From positions 1 to 64,000 of the forward strand of contig JAFDYI010000013.1 of NCBI GenBank assembly GCA_018267475.1: a stretch of 64,000 bases of DNA. Direction: 5' to 3'. Shown here piece by piece: positions 8,381 to 16,262 of the stretch. The translations under genes were made by a program, and so were the position numbers. The notes under the pieces are model-generated. The model had not been told where the DNA came from. It made no database searches and saw only the letters and a program-made list of their open reading frames with translations. This stretch comes from Bacteroidota bacterium (GTDB lineage Bacteria > Bacteroidota > Bacteroidia > B-17B0 > Aurantibacillaceae). How positions within the stretch are numbered: the stretch's first letter is position 1; the number at the start of each line of letters is the position of its first letter.

Positions 8381-9508
8381 TCAGTAACGAATAATTTGTT
8401 CTTCTATTTCTTCTGGCAATTCGCGGTAGTTGTATTGTTGCCCACGCAGTTGAGGAGTGTAGCCGGCTTCCCTTATAGCCTCTTGAATGGTTTTGTAAGT
8501 AAAGCGATGGGGGGCTCCCGCTGCCGAAACTACATTTTCCTCTATCATGATAGAACCAAAATCATTGGCGCCTGCTTGTAAGCATAGCTGTGCTGTTTCT
8601 TTTCCTACGGTAAGCCAAGAAGCCTGTATGTTTTCTATATTGGGCAGCATAATACGACTAAGCGCTACCATACGAACATACTCTTGGGCGCTGACGTGAT
8701 TTCGAATGTTTTTTAATCGTTGCAACAAAGTATCGTGGTCTTGAAAGGGCCAGGGAATGAAAGCTAAAAAACCTTTTGCTTCTTTGGGTTTTTGTTCTTG
8801 TACTTGGCGCAACCACACTAAGTGTTCAAAGCGTTCATATAGCGTTTCTACATGACCAAACATCATGGTGGCCGAGGTGGTTAGGTTTAGCTGATGTGCT
8901 GCCCGCATCACGTCAAGCCACTCGCCCCCTTTACACTTGCCCTTGGAGATGAGGCGTCTTACCCTATCGTTTAAAATTTCAGCTCCTGCGCCCGGCAAGC
9001 TGTCTAAACCTGCCTCCATCAAAGCTTTTAATACCTCTGTGTGAGTGCTGTTTTCTAATTTTGTAATATGTGCTATTTCCGGCGGGCCTAAGGCGTGTAG
9101 CTTTAGTTGGGGATATAGCGCCTTTAATTCTTTAAATAAGTTGGTATAAAAGCTAAGCCCCAATTCGGGATGGTGCCCCCCTTGCAAAAGGAGCTGGTCG
9201 CCCCCGTAACGGAACAGTTCTTCAATTTTCTTTTTATATTGCTCTATAGTGGTTATGTAGCTTTCTGCGTGGCCGGGTATGCGGTAAAAATTACAAAACT
9301 TGCAATTGGCAATACACACGTTGGTTGTGTTGGCGTTGCGGTCTATCTGCCAAGTTACTATGTTGTTGTCCCCCTTTTTTATTTTTCTAATTTCGTTGGC
9401 TACCAACATTAAATCCGGCAACGGAGCGCTTTCAAATAAAAAAATACCTTCTTCTATAGATAAAAAATCCAGTTTTAAGGCGCGTTCCAAAAGTGCAGCT
9501 ACTTGCAT
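8381..9508 (-). CDS. mqnC: Cyclic dehypoxanthine futalosine synthase MqnC
   Basis: Radical SAM enzyme of the futalosine route to menaquinone: cyclises dehypoxanthine futalosine. The CxxxCxxC cluster motif is CIANCKFC after DRNANTTNV (about residues 60-75), as in MqnC; GGDQLLLQGGHHPELGLSFY and LPGAGAEIL are further hallmarks distinguishing it from MqnE and CofH. Length of 375 residues is normal and the C-terminal SPASM-free half looks complete. No other mqn gene is in the window. A minus-strand -7 element TATATTTG at 9520-9513 sits only 4 bp from the ATG, so the message may be nearly leaderless. Confidence 0.9.
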   Translation of the reverse strand: MQVAALLERALKLDFLSIEEGIFLFESAPLPDLMLVANEIRKIKKGDNNIVTWQIDRNANTTNVCIANCKFCNFYRIPGHAESYITTIEQYKKKIEELFRYGGDQLLLQGGHHPELGLSFYTNLFKELKALYPQLKLHALGPPEIAHITKLENSTHTEVLKALMEAGLDSLPGAGAEILNDRVRRLISKGKCKGGEWLDVMRAAHQLNLTTSATMMFGHVETLYERFEHLVWLRQVQEQKPKEAKGFLAFIPWPFQDHDTLLQRLKNIRNHVSAQEYVRMVALSRIMLPNIENIQASWLTVGKETAQLCLQAGANDFGSIMIEENVVSAAGAPHRFTYKTIQEAIREAGYTPQLRGQQYNYRELPEEIEEQIIRY

Positions 9509-9566
9509 GGTACAAATATAAGCAGATATAATGTTGGCAAAAACCCAAGCGCATAAATAATTTAAG

Positions 9567-9574
9567 TATTTTTG
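9567..9574 (+). promoter_or_regulatory. -7 element for cyclase gene
   Basis: TATTTTTG matches TAnnTTTG, 35 bp before the ATG at 9610, in the divergent gap from mqnC. Confidence 0.4.
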
Positions 9575-9609
9575 AGTTTGAAAAACGAAGCGTTACCAAA
9601 ACTTATTTT

Positions 9610-10353
9610 ATGATAGCCAGCATTTCCTACAAGCAAAAAACATTTAAGGTAGATTTTTCTAAACCCATCGATATCTCTTTGCCCGTACAAGTAGGGGGGG
9701 TAAAGGCCTGGTACGTGCCCGAACCCTTGATAGAGCCGGTGCGCACGGGCAACTGGGTGGGCGAGGTGGCGCAAGGGGGTAGTGTCAATTTTAAAAACAT
9801 TACCTTTAATCCGCACGGGCACGGCACACACACCGAGTGCGTAGGGCATATTAGTAAAGAGTTTTATTCGGTAAATAAAAGTTTACAAAAATACCTGTTT
9901 TTAGCCGAGCTTATTACCGTGTTGCCCGAAGAGATAGAAGGTGATTTTGTGATAACAAAAAAAGCGCTGGAGTTATTTTTGCAGGATAAAAACCCCGAGG
10001 CGCTGGTTATTAGAACCCTTTCTAACGGCGAGGAAAAAACACATAAAAATTATTCAAATACCAACCCCATCTATATACAAGAAGATGCCACGCAATACTT
10101 GATAGAAAAAGGAGTTTTGCACTTGCTTTTTGATACCCCCAGTGTGGATAAAGAAGTAGATGGAGGCGCGCTGTTGGCACACAAAGCCTTTTGGGAATAT
10201 CCGCAAAACACCAACACGCAACGCACTATAACAGAGTTAATTTACGTACCTAATACCATTTACGACGGCTCGTATTTGTTGGATTTACAAATAGCCCCCA
10301 TAGAAAACGACGCCGCACCCTCTCGCCCCTTACTTTACAGAATTTTATTGTAA
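9610..10353 (+). CDS. Cyclase family protein (kynurenine formamidase-like)
   Basis: A 247-residue protein of the Cyclase (PF04199) fold, metal-dependent hydrolases such as kynurenine formamidase. The signature metal motif HxGTHxDxPxH appears here as HGTHTECVGH (about residues 73-82), with Glu in place of Asp and no Pro; the C-terminal DGGALLAH corresponds to the second half of the site. The altered motif leaves activity and substrate uncertain. No kyn genes are adjacent and the gene is divergent from mqnC, giving no pathway hint. No signal peptide, so probably cytosolic. Confidence 0.75.
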   Translation: MIASISYKQKTFKVDFSKPIDISLPVQVGGVKAWYVPEPLIEPVRTGNWVGEVAQGGSVNFKNITFNPHGHGTHTECVGHISKEFYSVNKSLQKYLFLAELITVLPEEIEGDFVITKKALELFLQDKNPEALVIRTLSNGEEKTHKNYSNTNPIYIQEDATQYLIEKGVLHLLFDTPSVDKEVDGGALLAHKAFWEYPQNTNTQRTITELIYVPNTIYDGSYLLDLQIAPIENDAAPSRPLLYRILL

Positions 10354-10376
10354 AAAATTACATACCTTCGTAGAAT

Positions 10377-10790
10377 ATGAAAAAACAGTTTCTTTTTTTT
10401 GGAATTTTATTTTGCGCAACGGGCATCTGTACCATACAAGCGCAAGCCACACAATACAACGGCTCTTGGGCTTTGTGTAAAGTAGTTACCCCACAAGGAG
10501 ATACTCAAAAAATAAGCACAAACGACGCTCGTTATATTACCTATGATTTTACTTACAACAATACATTTACGTCTTTTAGTAAAAAAAACAACGAAGAATG
10601 TACCGGGCGCTGGGGCTATGAATTTAAAACCAAAACGATAAAAATAAAAAAACCGGTACTATCCCTTAGTAAAAAACCCTTAAACGATTACGATTTAGTG
10701 ATCGAAAATGCGGCCCCCGCTTTTTTTGTAGAAACCCGCACCGAAAATAAAAAAGAAACCTGGCGCTACATTTATTGCCGAACCAAATAG
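10377..10790 (+). CDS. Secreted hypothetical protein (lipocalin-like size)
   Basis: A 137-residue protein with a clear signal peptide (MKKQFLFFGILFCATGICTIQAQA). The mature part starts YNGSWALCKVV, with GSW near the beginning and alternating hydrophobic strands, as in small lipocalin-like Bacteroidota proteins that begin with a G-x-W motif; this assignment is tentative. It contains three cysteines in the mature region (CKVV, ECTGRW, IYCRTK). A TACCTTCG -7-like box lies just upstream. It is 23 bp after the cyclase gene but likely independently transcribed. Function unknown. Confidence 0.6.
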   Translation: MKKQFLFFGILFCATGICTIQAQATQYNGSWALCKVVTPQGDTQKISTNDARYITYDFTYNNTFTSFSKKNNEECTGRWGYEFKTKTIKIKKPVLSLSKKPLNDYDLVIENAAPAFFVETRTENKKETWRYIYCRTK

Positions 10791-10873
10791 TTAAATAGCG
10801 TTAAAACACGATTGTTTTTTCTAACAAAAGTTAATCAAACGTTAAAGTGTTTTTTTTAAATACGAAAACGGTT

Positions 10874-10881
10874 TATTTTCG
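10874..10881 (+). promoter_or_regulatory. -7 element for OMP gene at 10904
   Basis: TATTTTCG resembles TAnnTTTG and lies 22 bp before the ATG at 10904, supporting that start over the in-frame upstream codon at 10847. Confidence 0.35.
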
Positions 10882-10903
10882 TTTTAACAGAAATTACAAT
10901 ACT

Positions 10904-11611
10904 ATGAAAAAAATAAGTTTTCTATTCGCGGCGCTTTGTTTATTTGCTTTGGCAACCAAAGCACAGGACAGCACTAAGGCTAAAGTAAAAGAAATGGGCA
11001 TAGGTTTGTATAACCTAAATAGTTTTTCGTTGCAATACCGCTGGGGCACCAAAAAAACACTGTATAGAGTAAATGCGGTATTGGGTTTTTCCCAAGCTTT
11101 TGGAAAAGGCAGCAACACGGTTACTACCAACGATTCACTGCCCCCCTACCCTGCCCTGTCTAACCAAAAAAGCGACCCCTTAAACTTTAGTGTAGGCGTA
11201 AATTTTAGTATTTTAAAATTTAAGCCTATTATAAAAAACTTTAATTTTATGTATGGAGGCATTATAGGTGTTTCTGCTAATTACAGAAGCAACACTACCA
11301 CTACTACCAGCGCGCCCTATAGCGGCAACTCCACCCTGGTGCAAAAAAACAACGCACAAGGCATAAGTCCTTTTATTGGTGCGGTGGTGGGCGTTTCTTA
11401 CCAAGTTAGCTCGCATTTTTTGGTGTATTTAGAAATAGCGCCTAACATTTATTATTCATACACAAACAACAGCGTTACTACAACCAATACTCAGCTATCC
11501 AATGGGTTTGAAAACACATCTACCTCAAAGGGACATTTTAATAGTTTTGGTTTAGCCAGCTTTAGCAACTCCGGCGCCATGCTTACTTTTGTATATAGGA
11601 TTACGAAGTAG
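10904..11611 (+). CDS. Outer membrane beta-barrel protein, hypothetical
   Basis: About 235 residues with a signal peptide (MKKISFLFAALCLFALATKAQ) followed by amphipathic strands and glycine turns typical of a small outer-membrane barrel, ending in a strand with terminal aromatic residues (MLTFVYRITK). The ATG at 10904 is chosen because it opens the signal peptide; the frame is open to 10847 but that extension is promoter-like DNA. Low-complexity Ser/Thr/Asn loops (NTTTTTSAPYSG; NNSVTTTNTQLS) look surface exposed. Its last 11 bp overlap the end of the convergent O-antigen ligase gene. No functional family recognised. Confidence 0.7.
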   Translation: MKKISFLFAALCLFALATKAQDSTKAKVKEMGIGLYNLNSFSLQYRWGTKKTLYRVNAVLGFSQAFGKGSNTVTTNDSLPPYPALSNQKSDPLNFSVGVNFSILKFKPIIKNFNFMYGGIIGVSANYRSNTTTTTSAPYSGNSTLVQKNNAQGISPFIGAVVGVSYQVSSHFLVYLEIAPNIYYSYTNNSVTTTNTQLSNGFENTSTSKGHFNSFGLASFSNSGAMLTFVYRITK

Positions 11612-12815
11612 CGGGCGGGTTTTTAAAACACAGCAAGCAATAAAAAAACACAAAAAAGATGGTGCCCGCCATGGTTTGCAGCATGCTTTCCGGCACGAAA
11701 TGAAAGAAAGTTAGCAATAGAAAAAAAACAATCATGGTGTTTTTATTTTTTAGCAAAGGCAATACAAACAGGCTAAGCAAACTGCATAAGCCCAACAAAC
11801 CCAAGCCCAATGTTGTTTGCAGGTATTGGTTATGCGCGTTGCGCTGAAACTCATAGCCGCTTACCAAATCGTGTTCCAAATATTTTTTTGTCAACTCCTC
11901 TTGCACGTCGCCCGGAGCTACCCCTGCAACAGGGTGTTCTTTTATAATATCAGCACTCAGCGCCCATATTTGCATGCGCAGCGAAGTGCTTTCTTTGGTG
12001 TCGGTTGCTGTGTTTTTGTTTTCTATTTCTTGCGAAAAAAGAGTAAGTCTCTTTTTTGTTTCGGGAAGTAAAAACAAAAGAGAAATAAAAATCAGCAGAA
12101 GCAAAAGGGCAATACCCGTGTTTTTTACTCTGTTTTTTTGGGTAACAAAACGACTAAAGAAAAAAGCGGTGAGCAAGGCTACGTGAATAAAAATACCGGC
12201 CTTAGACGACAATAAAATAACCATAAGCGTGGCAAAAAAAACAAAAAGAACAACGCTTCTTTTAGGAAACAAATTATAATACAAACAAACCAAGCAGCAA
12301 AAAGTAGCATACATAGATAGATAGGAGGGGTGCTGAAGCCAGGATACATCGGTATAAAAAAACCAATTTTCGTGTGCGGTAAATAAAAACCAAAAGGCCC
12401 GACACAAACACAACACATACAAAACCAGATTACCCAACACAAAACTCTGCATAAAAGAGCGGCGCTGCTTTTCGGAAAAACGCTCGGTATAAAACAACAA
12501 AGGAAACACCAAAAAACTCAATTTTATTTCTACGTTAGATGCGCCGCCGCTTGCATTTTTAGTGTAAAACAAGGCCACCACGTGTAAACAAAAAAACAAC
12601 AATAACGCAACAAGTATGGGGAAATTAGGGTTTTTTACGGCCGCTTTTTTAAAAGGATTGCCAAGCAACCAAACCAATATAGACAAAAAAATAAGGGGGT
12701 TGACAAACAAATAATCCTTAAACGGAAGCGAAAAACAAACCAAAACCAATAATGCCACCAATATCTTTTTTAGTCGCGTATCGTCTTCTGAAAAAATAGA
12801 AAGGCTCTGTATCAT
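11601..12815 (-). CDS. O-antigen ligase family protein (Wzy_C)
   Basis: A 404-residue multi-spanning inner membrane protein with 10 or more hydrophobic helices and one long periplasmic loop (about residues 260-325) before the final helices. The loop contains IIKEHPVAGVAPGDVQ and RNAHNQYLQTTLGLGLLG, the H-N-x-Y/F-L motif found in O-antigen ligase/polymerase (PF04932) proteins. It could ligate O-antigen or polymerise a polysaccharide; no surface-polysaccharide cluster surrounds it. Its ATG directly follows the stop of the aminotransferase gene with no gap (stop 12816-12818, ATG 12813-12815), so both are cotranscribed. Confidence 0.8.
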   Translation of the reverse strand: MIQSLSIFSEDDTRLKKILVALLVLVCFSLPFKDYLFVNPLIFLSILVWLLGNPFKKAAVKNPNFPILVALLLFFCLHVVALFYTKNASGGASNVEIKLSFLVFPLLFYTERFSEKQRRSFMQSFVLGNLVLYVLCLCRAFWFLFTAHENWFFYTDVSWLQHPSYLSMYATFCCLVCLYYNLFPKRSVVLFVFFATLMVILLSSKAGIFIHVALLTAFFFSRFVTQKNRVKNTGIALLLLLIFISLLFLLPETKKRLTLFSQEIENKNTATDTKESTSLRMQIWALSADIIKEHPVAGVAPGDVQEELTKKYLEHDLVSGYEFQRNAHNQYLQTTLGLGLLGLCSLLSLFVLPLLKNKNTMIVFFLLLTFFHFVPESMLQTMAGTIFFVFFYCLLCFKNPPATS

Positions 12816-14018
12816 TTATTCGTATTGGGTATGGGGGTAAACCCGCAGGGCTTCTTTTAAGCAAATAACCGCTTGTAACAAATCTTCTTTTTTTAGCACA
12901 TAAGCCAGGCGCACTTCGTTTTTCCCTTTGCCCGGTGTAGCATAAAAACCAGATGCGGGAGCCATCATGGTGGTGGCGCCCTGATACTGAAACTCTTTAA
13001 GTAACCATTCGCAAAAATCGTCGGTATCTTTTACCGGCAATTTGGCTATGCAATAAAACGCGCCTCCCGGCATGGGGCAATACACGCCTTTTATTTTGTT
13101 CAATTCGCTTACCAGTAAATTGCGGCGCTCGGTATATTCTTCTTTTACTTGCTTAAAATAAGAGGGGGGAGTATCTAAGGCGGCTTCTGCTCCAATTTGC
13201 TCATAAGTGGGGGGGCTTAGCCGCGCTTGCGCAAATTTTAAAGCGGCGGCATTTACTTCTTTATTTTTCGAAATAAAAGCGCCTATTCGCGCTCCGCAAG
13301 CGCTGTACCGTTTAGATATAGAATCTAACAGCACCACGTGATTATTCAAACCTTCTAAGTGCATTACTGAGGTATAAGCTTTCCCGTCGTAGCAAAATTC
13401 TCTATACACCTCGTCGGCCAACAGAAATAAATCGTGTTTTAGCACCAATTCTTTTAACGCCTCTAACTCGGCGCGAGAGTATAAATAACCGGTAGGATTT
13501 CCGGGATTACAAATTAAAATTCCTTTTGTTTTTGGTGTTATCAATTTTTCAAATTCGCTGATGGGGGGCAAGGCAAAACCACTTTCTATACTTGAAATAA
13601 CAGGCTTTACTACCACGTTGGCGCTTACCGCAAACCCATTGTAATTAGCATAAAAAGGCTCCGGAATAATAACTTCATCACCTGCGTTAAAGCAGGTATT
13701 AAAAGCAAAAAGCAAGGCCTCGGAGCCGCCGGTAGTGATTAGAATATCTTCGGCACTTACGTGTATTTGGTGCGATTGATAATAGTCCGCTAATTTTTTT
13801 CGGTAGCTTTCTATGCCTGCGCTGTTGCTGTATTCCAACACCTTTATATTTGCGTTTTTTATAGCGTTGAGCATAGAGGCGGGTGTTTCAATATCCGGCT
13901 GACCGATATTAAGATGATGAATTTTTACTCCACGTTTTTTGGCTGCATCAGCAAAGGGCACCAGCTTTCTAATAGGAGAAGCCGGCATGTGTTGTGCTTT
14001 TTCTGAAATTTTTGGCAT
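12816..14018 (-). CDS. Pyridoxal phosphate-dependent aminotransferase (class I/II)
   Basis: A 400-residue fold-type I aminotransferase of the aspartate/aromatic group. Visible features: LNIGQPDIETP near the start, TTGGSEALLFA for PLP phosphate contact, NPGNPTGYLYS, DEVYREFCYDG, the Schiff-base Lys in DSISKRYSACGARIGA, and a C-terminal Arg region NEVRLAYV. Substrate cannot be fixed by eye. Start at 14018 (MPKISEKAQ) is preferred over the open frame to 14147: a minus-strand -7 element TAGCTTTG lies at 14041-14034, and the longer form would overlap the divergent HTH gene. Zero spacing to the O-antigen ligase gene. Confidence 0.88.
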   Translation of the reverse strand: MPKISEKAQHMPASPIRKLVPFADAAKKRGVKIHHLNIGQPDIETPASMLNAIKNANIKVLEYSNSAGIESYRKKLADYYQSHQIHVSAEDILITTGGSEALLFAFNTCFNAGDEVIIPEPFYANYNGFAVSANVVVKPVISSIESGFALPPISEFEKLITPKTKGILICNPGNPTGYLYSRAELEALKELVLKHDLFLLADEVYREFCYDGKAYTSVMHLEGLNNHVVLLDSISKRYSACGARIGAFISKNKEVNAAALKFAQARLSPPTYEQIGAEAALDTPPSYFKQVKEEYTERRNLLVSELNKIKGVYCPMPGGAFYCIAKLPVKDTDDFCEWLLKEFQYQGATTMMAPASGFYATPGKGKNEVRLAYVLKKEDLLQAVICLKEALRVYPHTQYE

Positions 14019-14090
14019 ATCGCGTATTTGGGGCAAAGCTAAGGAAATATCTAAAATAAAACGCGTGTTTTGTATGACGAAGTCGCCATT

Positions 14091-14122
14091 TTTGTGTAAT
14101 GTAAAAATAAGTTTTACCTTTG
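14091..14122 (+). promoter_or_regulatory. Promoter of HTH/coiled-coil gene
   Basis: -33 TTTG at 14091-14094 and -7 TACCTTTG at 14115-14122, separated by 20 bp, a full match to the Bacteroidota promoter. It supports the ATG at 14154 as start. Confidence 0.6.
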
Positions 14123-14153
14123 ATGAACCAAACGCTTGCGGCAACACGCCAAA

Positions 14154-14540
14154 ATGAATTTAAAGAACAAAATAATTAGCCTGTTAGAGCAAAATCATTA
14201 CACCTACCAACAATTAGCTGCCCAGCTACAGGTAAGTGAGGCTGAGTTGGATCACGCCCTTGAAACCAAAACCTTAGAGGTGCGAACCCTAGAGCTTATC
14301 TCGAAAGAGCTGCGCATACCGTTATATAGTTTTTTTAGGGGCGATAATCCAAAACAACCTTCGGTTGATGAAGCTAACAAATACTATAACGTAAACATTT
14401 GGAGCGACCAAGAGGTAAAATACAAATCGGAGATAACCCGCTTAAAAGAAGATTTACAAAAATCATTAGCTGAGGTAAAAAACAAAGAGCTTTTAATAGA
14501 AGCCCTGGAAGAAGAGTTAAAAAAGGGCTGGACCAAGTAA
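14154..14540 (+). CDS. Helix-turn-helix protein with C-terminal coiled coil
   Basis: About 128 residues from ATG at 14154. The N-terminal half (residues 1-62) has the spacing of an XRE-like HTH: KIISLLEQNHYTYQQLAAQLQVSEAELDHAL, then LELISKELRIPLYSFF. The C-terminal half (about 80-125) is a charged heptad-repeat coiled coil (ITRLKEDLQKSLAEVKNKELLIEALEEEL). Such a design suggests a dimeric DNA-binding regulator, but no target is evident. The frame extends to a TTG at 14136; the ATG is preferred given the promoter. It ends 74 bp before tRNA-Glu. Confidence 0.7.
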   Translation: MNLKNKIISLLEQNHYTYQQLAAQLQVSEAELDHALETKTLEVRTLELISKELRIPLYSFFRGDNPKQPSVDEANKYYNVNIWSDQEVKYKSEITRLKEDLQKSLAEVKNKELLIEALEEELKKGWTK

Positions 14541-14588
14541 TTTTTATAGAACGGCACGGATATTTTTTTTGCAAAAAAAAATAATGCG

Positions 14589-14596
14589 TACATTTG
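14589..14596 (+). promoter_or_regulatory. tRNA-Glu promoter -7 element
   Basis: TACATTTG at 14589-14596, with TTTG at 14568-14571 upstream (17 bp spacing). Predicted start near 14603, ten bases before the mature tRNA. Confidence 0.5.
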
Positions 14597-14613
14597 CGCT
14601 CCGTTAAAAAAAC

Positions 14614-14688
14614 GGCCCGTTGGTCAAGGGGTTAAGACGCGTCCCTTTCACGGACGAATCAGGGGTTCGATTCCCCTACGGGCTACCA
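14614..14688 (+). tRNA. tRNA-Glu (UUC)
   Basis: Full cloverleaf: acceptor GGCCCGT pairs with ACGGGCT (one G-U at the first pair), D arm GTC...GAC, anticodon stem CGTCC/GGACG with loop CTTTCAC and anticodon TTC at 14647-14649, and T arm AGGGG TTCGATT CCCCT. Discriminator A at 14685 and CCA encoded at 14686-14688. The accessory region begins right after it; I found no duplicated tRNA 3-prime end that would prove integration. Confidence 0.95.
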
Positions 14689-14690
14689 AA

Positions 14691-14730
14691 GCGGCATAAT
14701 CTAAGTTCAACTCAGGTATGCCGCTTTTTT
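14691..14730 (+). terminator. Rho-independent terminator after tRNA-Glu
   Basis: Perfect stem GCGGCATA (14691-14698) with TATGCCGC (14717-14724), 18-nt loop, followed by six T. Confidence 0.85.
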
Positions 14731-14906
14731 GCGTTATTAATTACTTGTTCGTGTTCAAAAACAGGTAGATTATTTAGATGTTTGTGTCGTCTTTTTAGGG
14801 GAGCTTACACGCCTTGGCACGAGGGAGGAAAAGCCACCGAAGAAAATGGCCAAACGCTTTGCAAAGAGGATAACAGACGAAAATCGAGGAAATAAGCAAA
14901 AAACGC

Positions 14907-14987
14907 ACGAGAGTAAAATTTGCCCTTATATTTTGAACGAGGGTAAATTTTTAGTATTTTTGCCCTTGTATTAGAAACGAGAGTAAA
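14907..14987 (+). promoter_or_regulatory. Three-copy operator over the fic promoter
   Basis: Three direct repeats ACGAG(A/G)GTAAA at 14907-14917, 14937-14947 and 14977-14987, spaced 30 and 40 bp. Between them lie TTTGCCCTT segments (about 14920 and 14960), near inverted half-sites of the same motif. Embedded is a full promoter: -33 TTTG at 14932-14935, 19-bp spacer and -7 TATTTTTG at 14955-14962. The middle repeat fills the spacer and the third covers the transcribed start, so binding would repress. The Fic protein C-terminal winged helix is the likely binder. Confidence 0.65.
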
Positions 14988-15027
14988 ATGTACACTTAAA
15001 CAAAATTTATATTGAGCGCACCGAAAT

Positions 15028-16113
15028 ATGGGTAAATTCAACAAAAAAATACCGCATAACAACCTGCCATTGTTACCGCCAAAGGCAGATATTGAAACAA
15101 AAGAAATACTTCGTAAAACGATTTCGGCAGGTAGGGCTTTGGCTCAACTGAACGGAACTTTGCTCAATTTACCAAACCCAACTTTGTTTTTAGACACGAT
15201 TTATTTGCGGGAAGCAAAAGCGAGTTCGGAAGTTGAAAATATTATCACAACAAATGATGAACTTTATAAATCGTTAGTTGCCGACAGAAAAGTTGAAAAT
15301 TCAGCTACAAAAGAGGTTTTGGGTTACAAAGAAGCTCTTTGGTTAGGCTTGGAACGGTTAAAGAAAAAGCCGTTTATTACAACAAACCTTTGTATTAGCC
15401 TTGTTCAATGTATCAAGCAAAACACCGCTTCCATTCGGGTTACACCCGGAACTACATTAAGTAATACAAAAGGCGAAATAATTTACACGCCGCCAAGCGG
15501 AGAGTCAATAATTCGTGAGAAGTTGGCAAACTTGGAAAAGTTTATGAACGAAGATAAAAGTATTGACCCGCTTATTAAAATGGCTTTAATGCACTACCAA
15601 TTTGAAGCCATTCATCCTTTTGCAGATGGTAACGGAAGAACAGGAAGAATTTTATTGTTACTGTATCTCAAACTTTCGGGTTTACTTGACACACCAGCCA
15701 TTTATTTGAGCGAATACATTATCAAAAATAAAGCAGATTATTACAAAAGTTTGCGAAGTGTAACCGAAAATAACGATTGGGAAAATTACATTTTGTATAT
15801 GTTGAATATGATTGAAGAAACCTCAAATAAAGGCTTGGAACATTTGAATAAAATTACAACTACAATGGAAAAAACGGCGGGCGAAATAAAAGCAAAATTA
15901 CCCAAAATGTATTCAAAAGACTTGGTAGCGATTTTATTCCGTTTGCCTTACACCAAACGCCAACATTTGATTGATGAAAATATCGGAAACCCAAAAACAG
16001 CCGGAAACTATTTACAAACATTGGAAAAACACGGGTTTTTAAAATCGGTAAAAGTTGGGAAAGAAAAATTGTATTTGAATGAGCGGTTATTGAAAATTTT
16101 AGAAGAAAAATAA
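15028..16113 (+). CDS. Class II Fic protein with C-terminal winged helix
   Basis: Fic-domain adenylyltransferase of 361 residues that would transfer AMP (or another nucleotide moiety) from NTP to a protein hydroxyl. The core motif HPFADGNGRTGR is intact at residues 196-207 (catalytic His196). Upstream, SSEVEN at 66-71 fits the autoinhibitory (S/T)xxxE(G/N) helix, so it is class II: self-inhibited through an N-terminal helix. The flap region contains RVTPGTTLSN near 137. The last 70 residues look like a winged HTH (FRLPYTKRQHLIDE-IGNPKTAGNYLQTLEKHGFL), as in Fic proteins that bind their own promoter; three operator-like repeats lie just upstream. Target unknown. It opens the accessory region after tRNA-Glu and has its own promoter. 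Confidence 0.92.
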   Translation: MGKFNKKIPHNNLPLLPPKADIETKEILRKTISAGRALAQLNGTLLNLPNPTLFLDTIYLREAKASSEVENIITTNDELYKSLVADRKVENSATKEVLGYKEALWLGLERLKKKPFITTNLCISLVQCIKQNTASIRVTPGTTLSNTKGEIIYTPPSGESIIREKLANLEKFMNEDKSIDPLIKMALMHYQFEAIHPFADGNGRTGRILLLLYLKLSGLLDTPAIYLSEYIIKNKADYYKSLRSVTENNDWENYILYMLNMIEETSNKGLEHLNKITTTMEKTAGEIKAKLPKMYSKDLVAILFRLPYTKRQHLIDENIGNPKTAGNYLQTLEKHGFLKSVKVGKEKLYLNERLLKILEEK

Positions 16114-16168
16114 AATATACAAATAGAAACTTCAAATAATACTTAAACTATTCAGCTTTGTTGTTTTG

Positions 16169-16176
16169 TATTTTTG
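16169..16176 (+). promoter_or_regulatory. Candidate promoter of the helicase-retron unit
   Basis: TATTTTTG fits TAnnTTTG. Predicted start near 16183, giving an 80-nt leader that holds a perfect hairpin. No other such element lies between here and the retron ncRNA start that I could find. Confidence 0.45.
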
Positions 16177-16201
16177 CTGAACCGCAAGGGCTCAACACCT
16201 A

Positions 16202-16224
16202 TGTTGAAAAATTATTTTTCAACA
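16202..16224 (+). other. Perfect 10-bp hairpin in the leader of the DnaB-like gene
   Basis: TGTTGAAAAA (16202-16211), loop TTA, TTTTTCAACA (16215-16224). There is no T tract after it on the plus strand, so it is not a standard terminator for this direction. It could be an operator or an RNA leader structure. Confidence 0.55.
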
Positions 16225-16262
16225 ACGGAAAATAAACCGATACAAAAAGGTAATTTTATAGA

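Noticed and set aside
14620-14895. A 91-codon open frame over tRNA-Glu.
   Set aside because: It reads through the tRNA and its terminator; a shadow frame.
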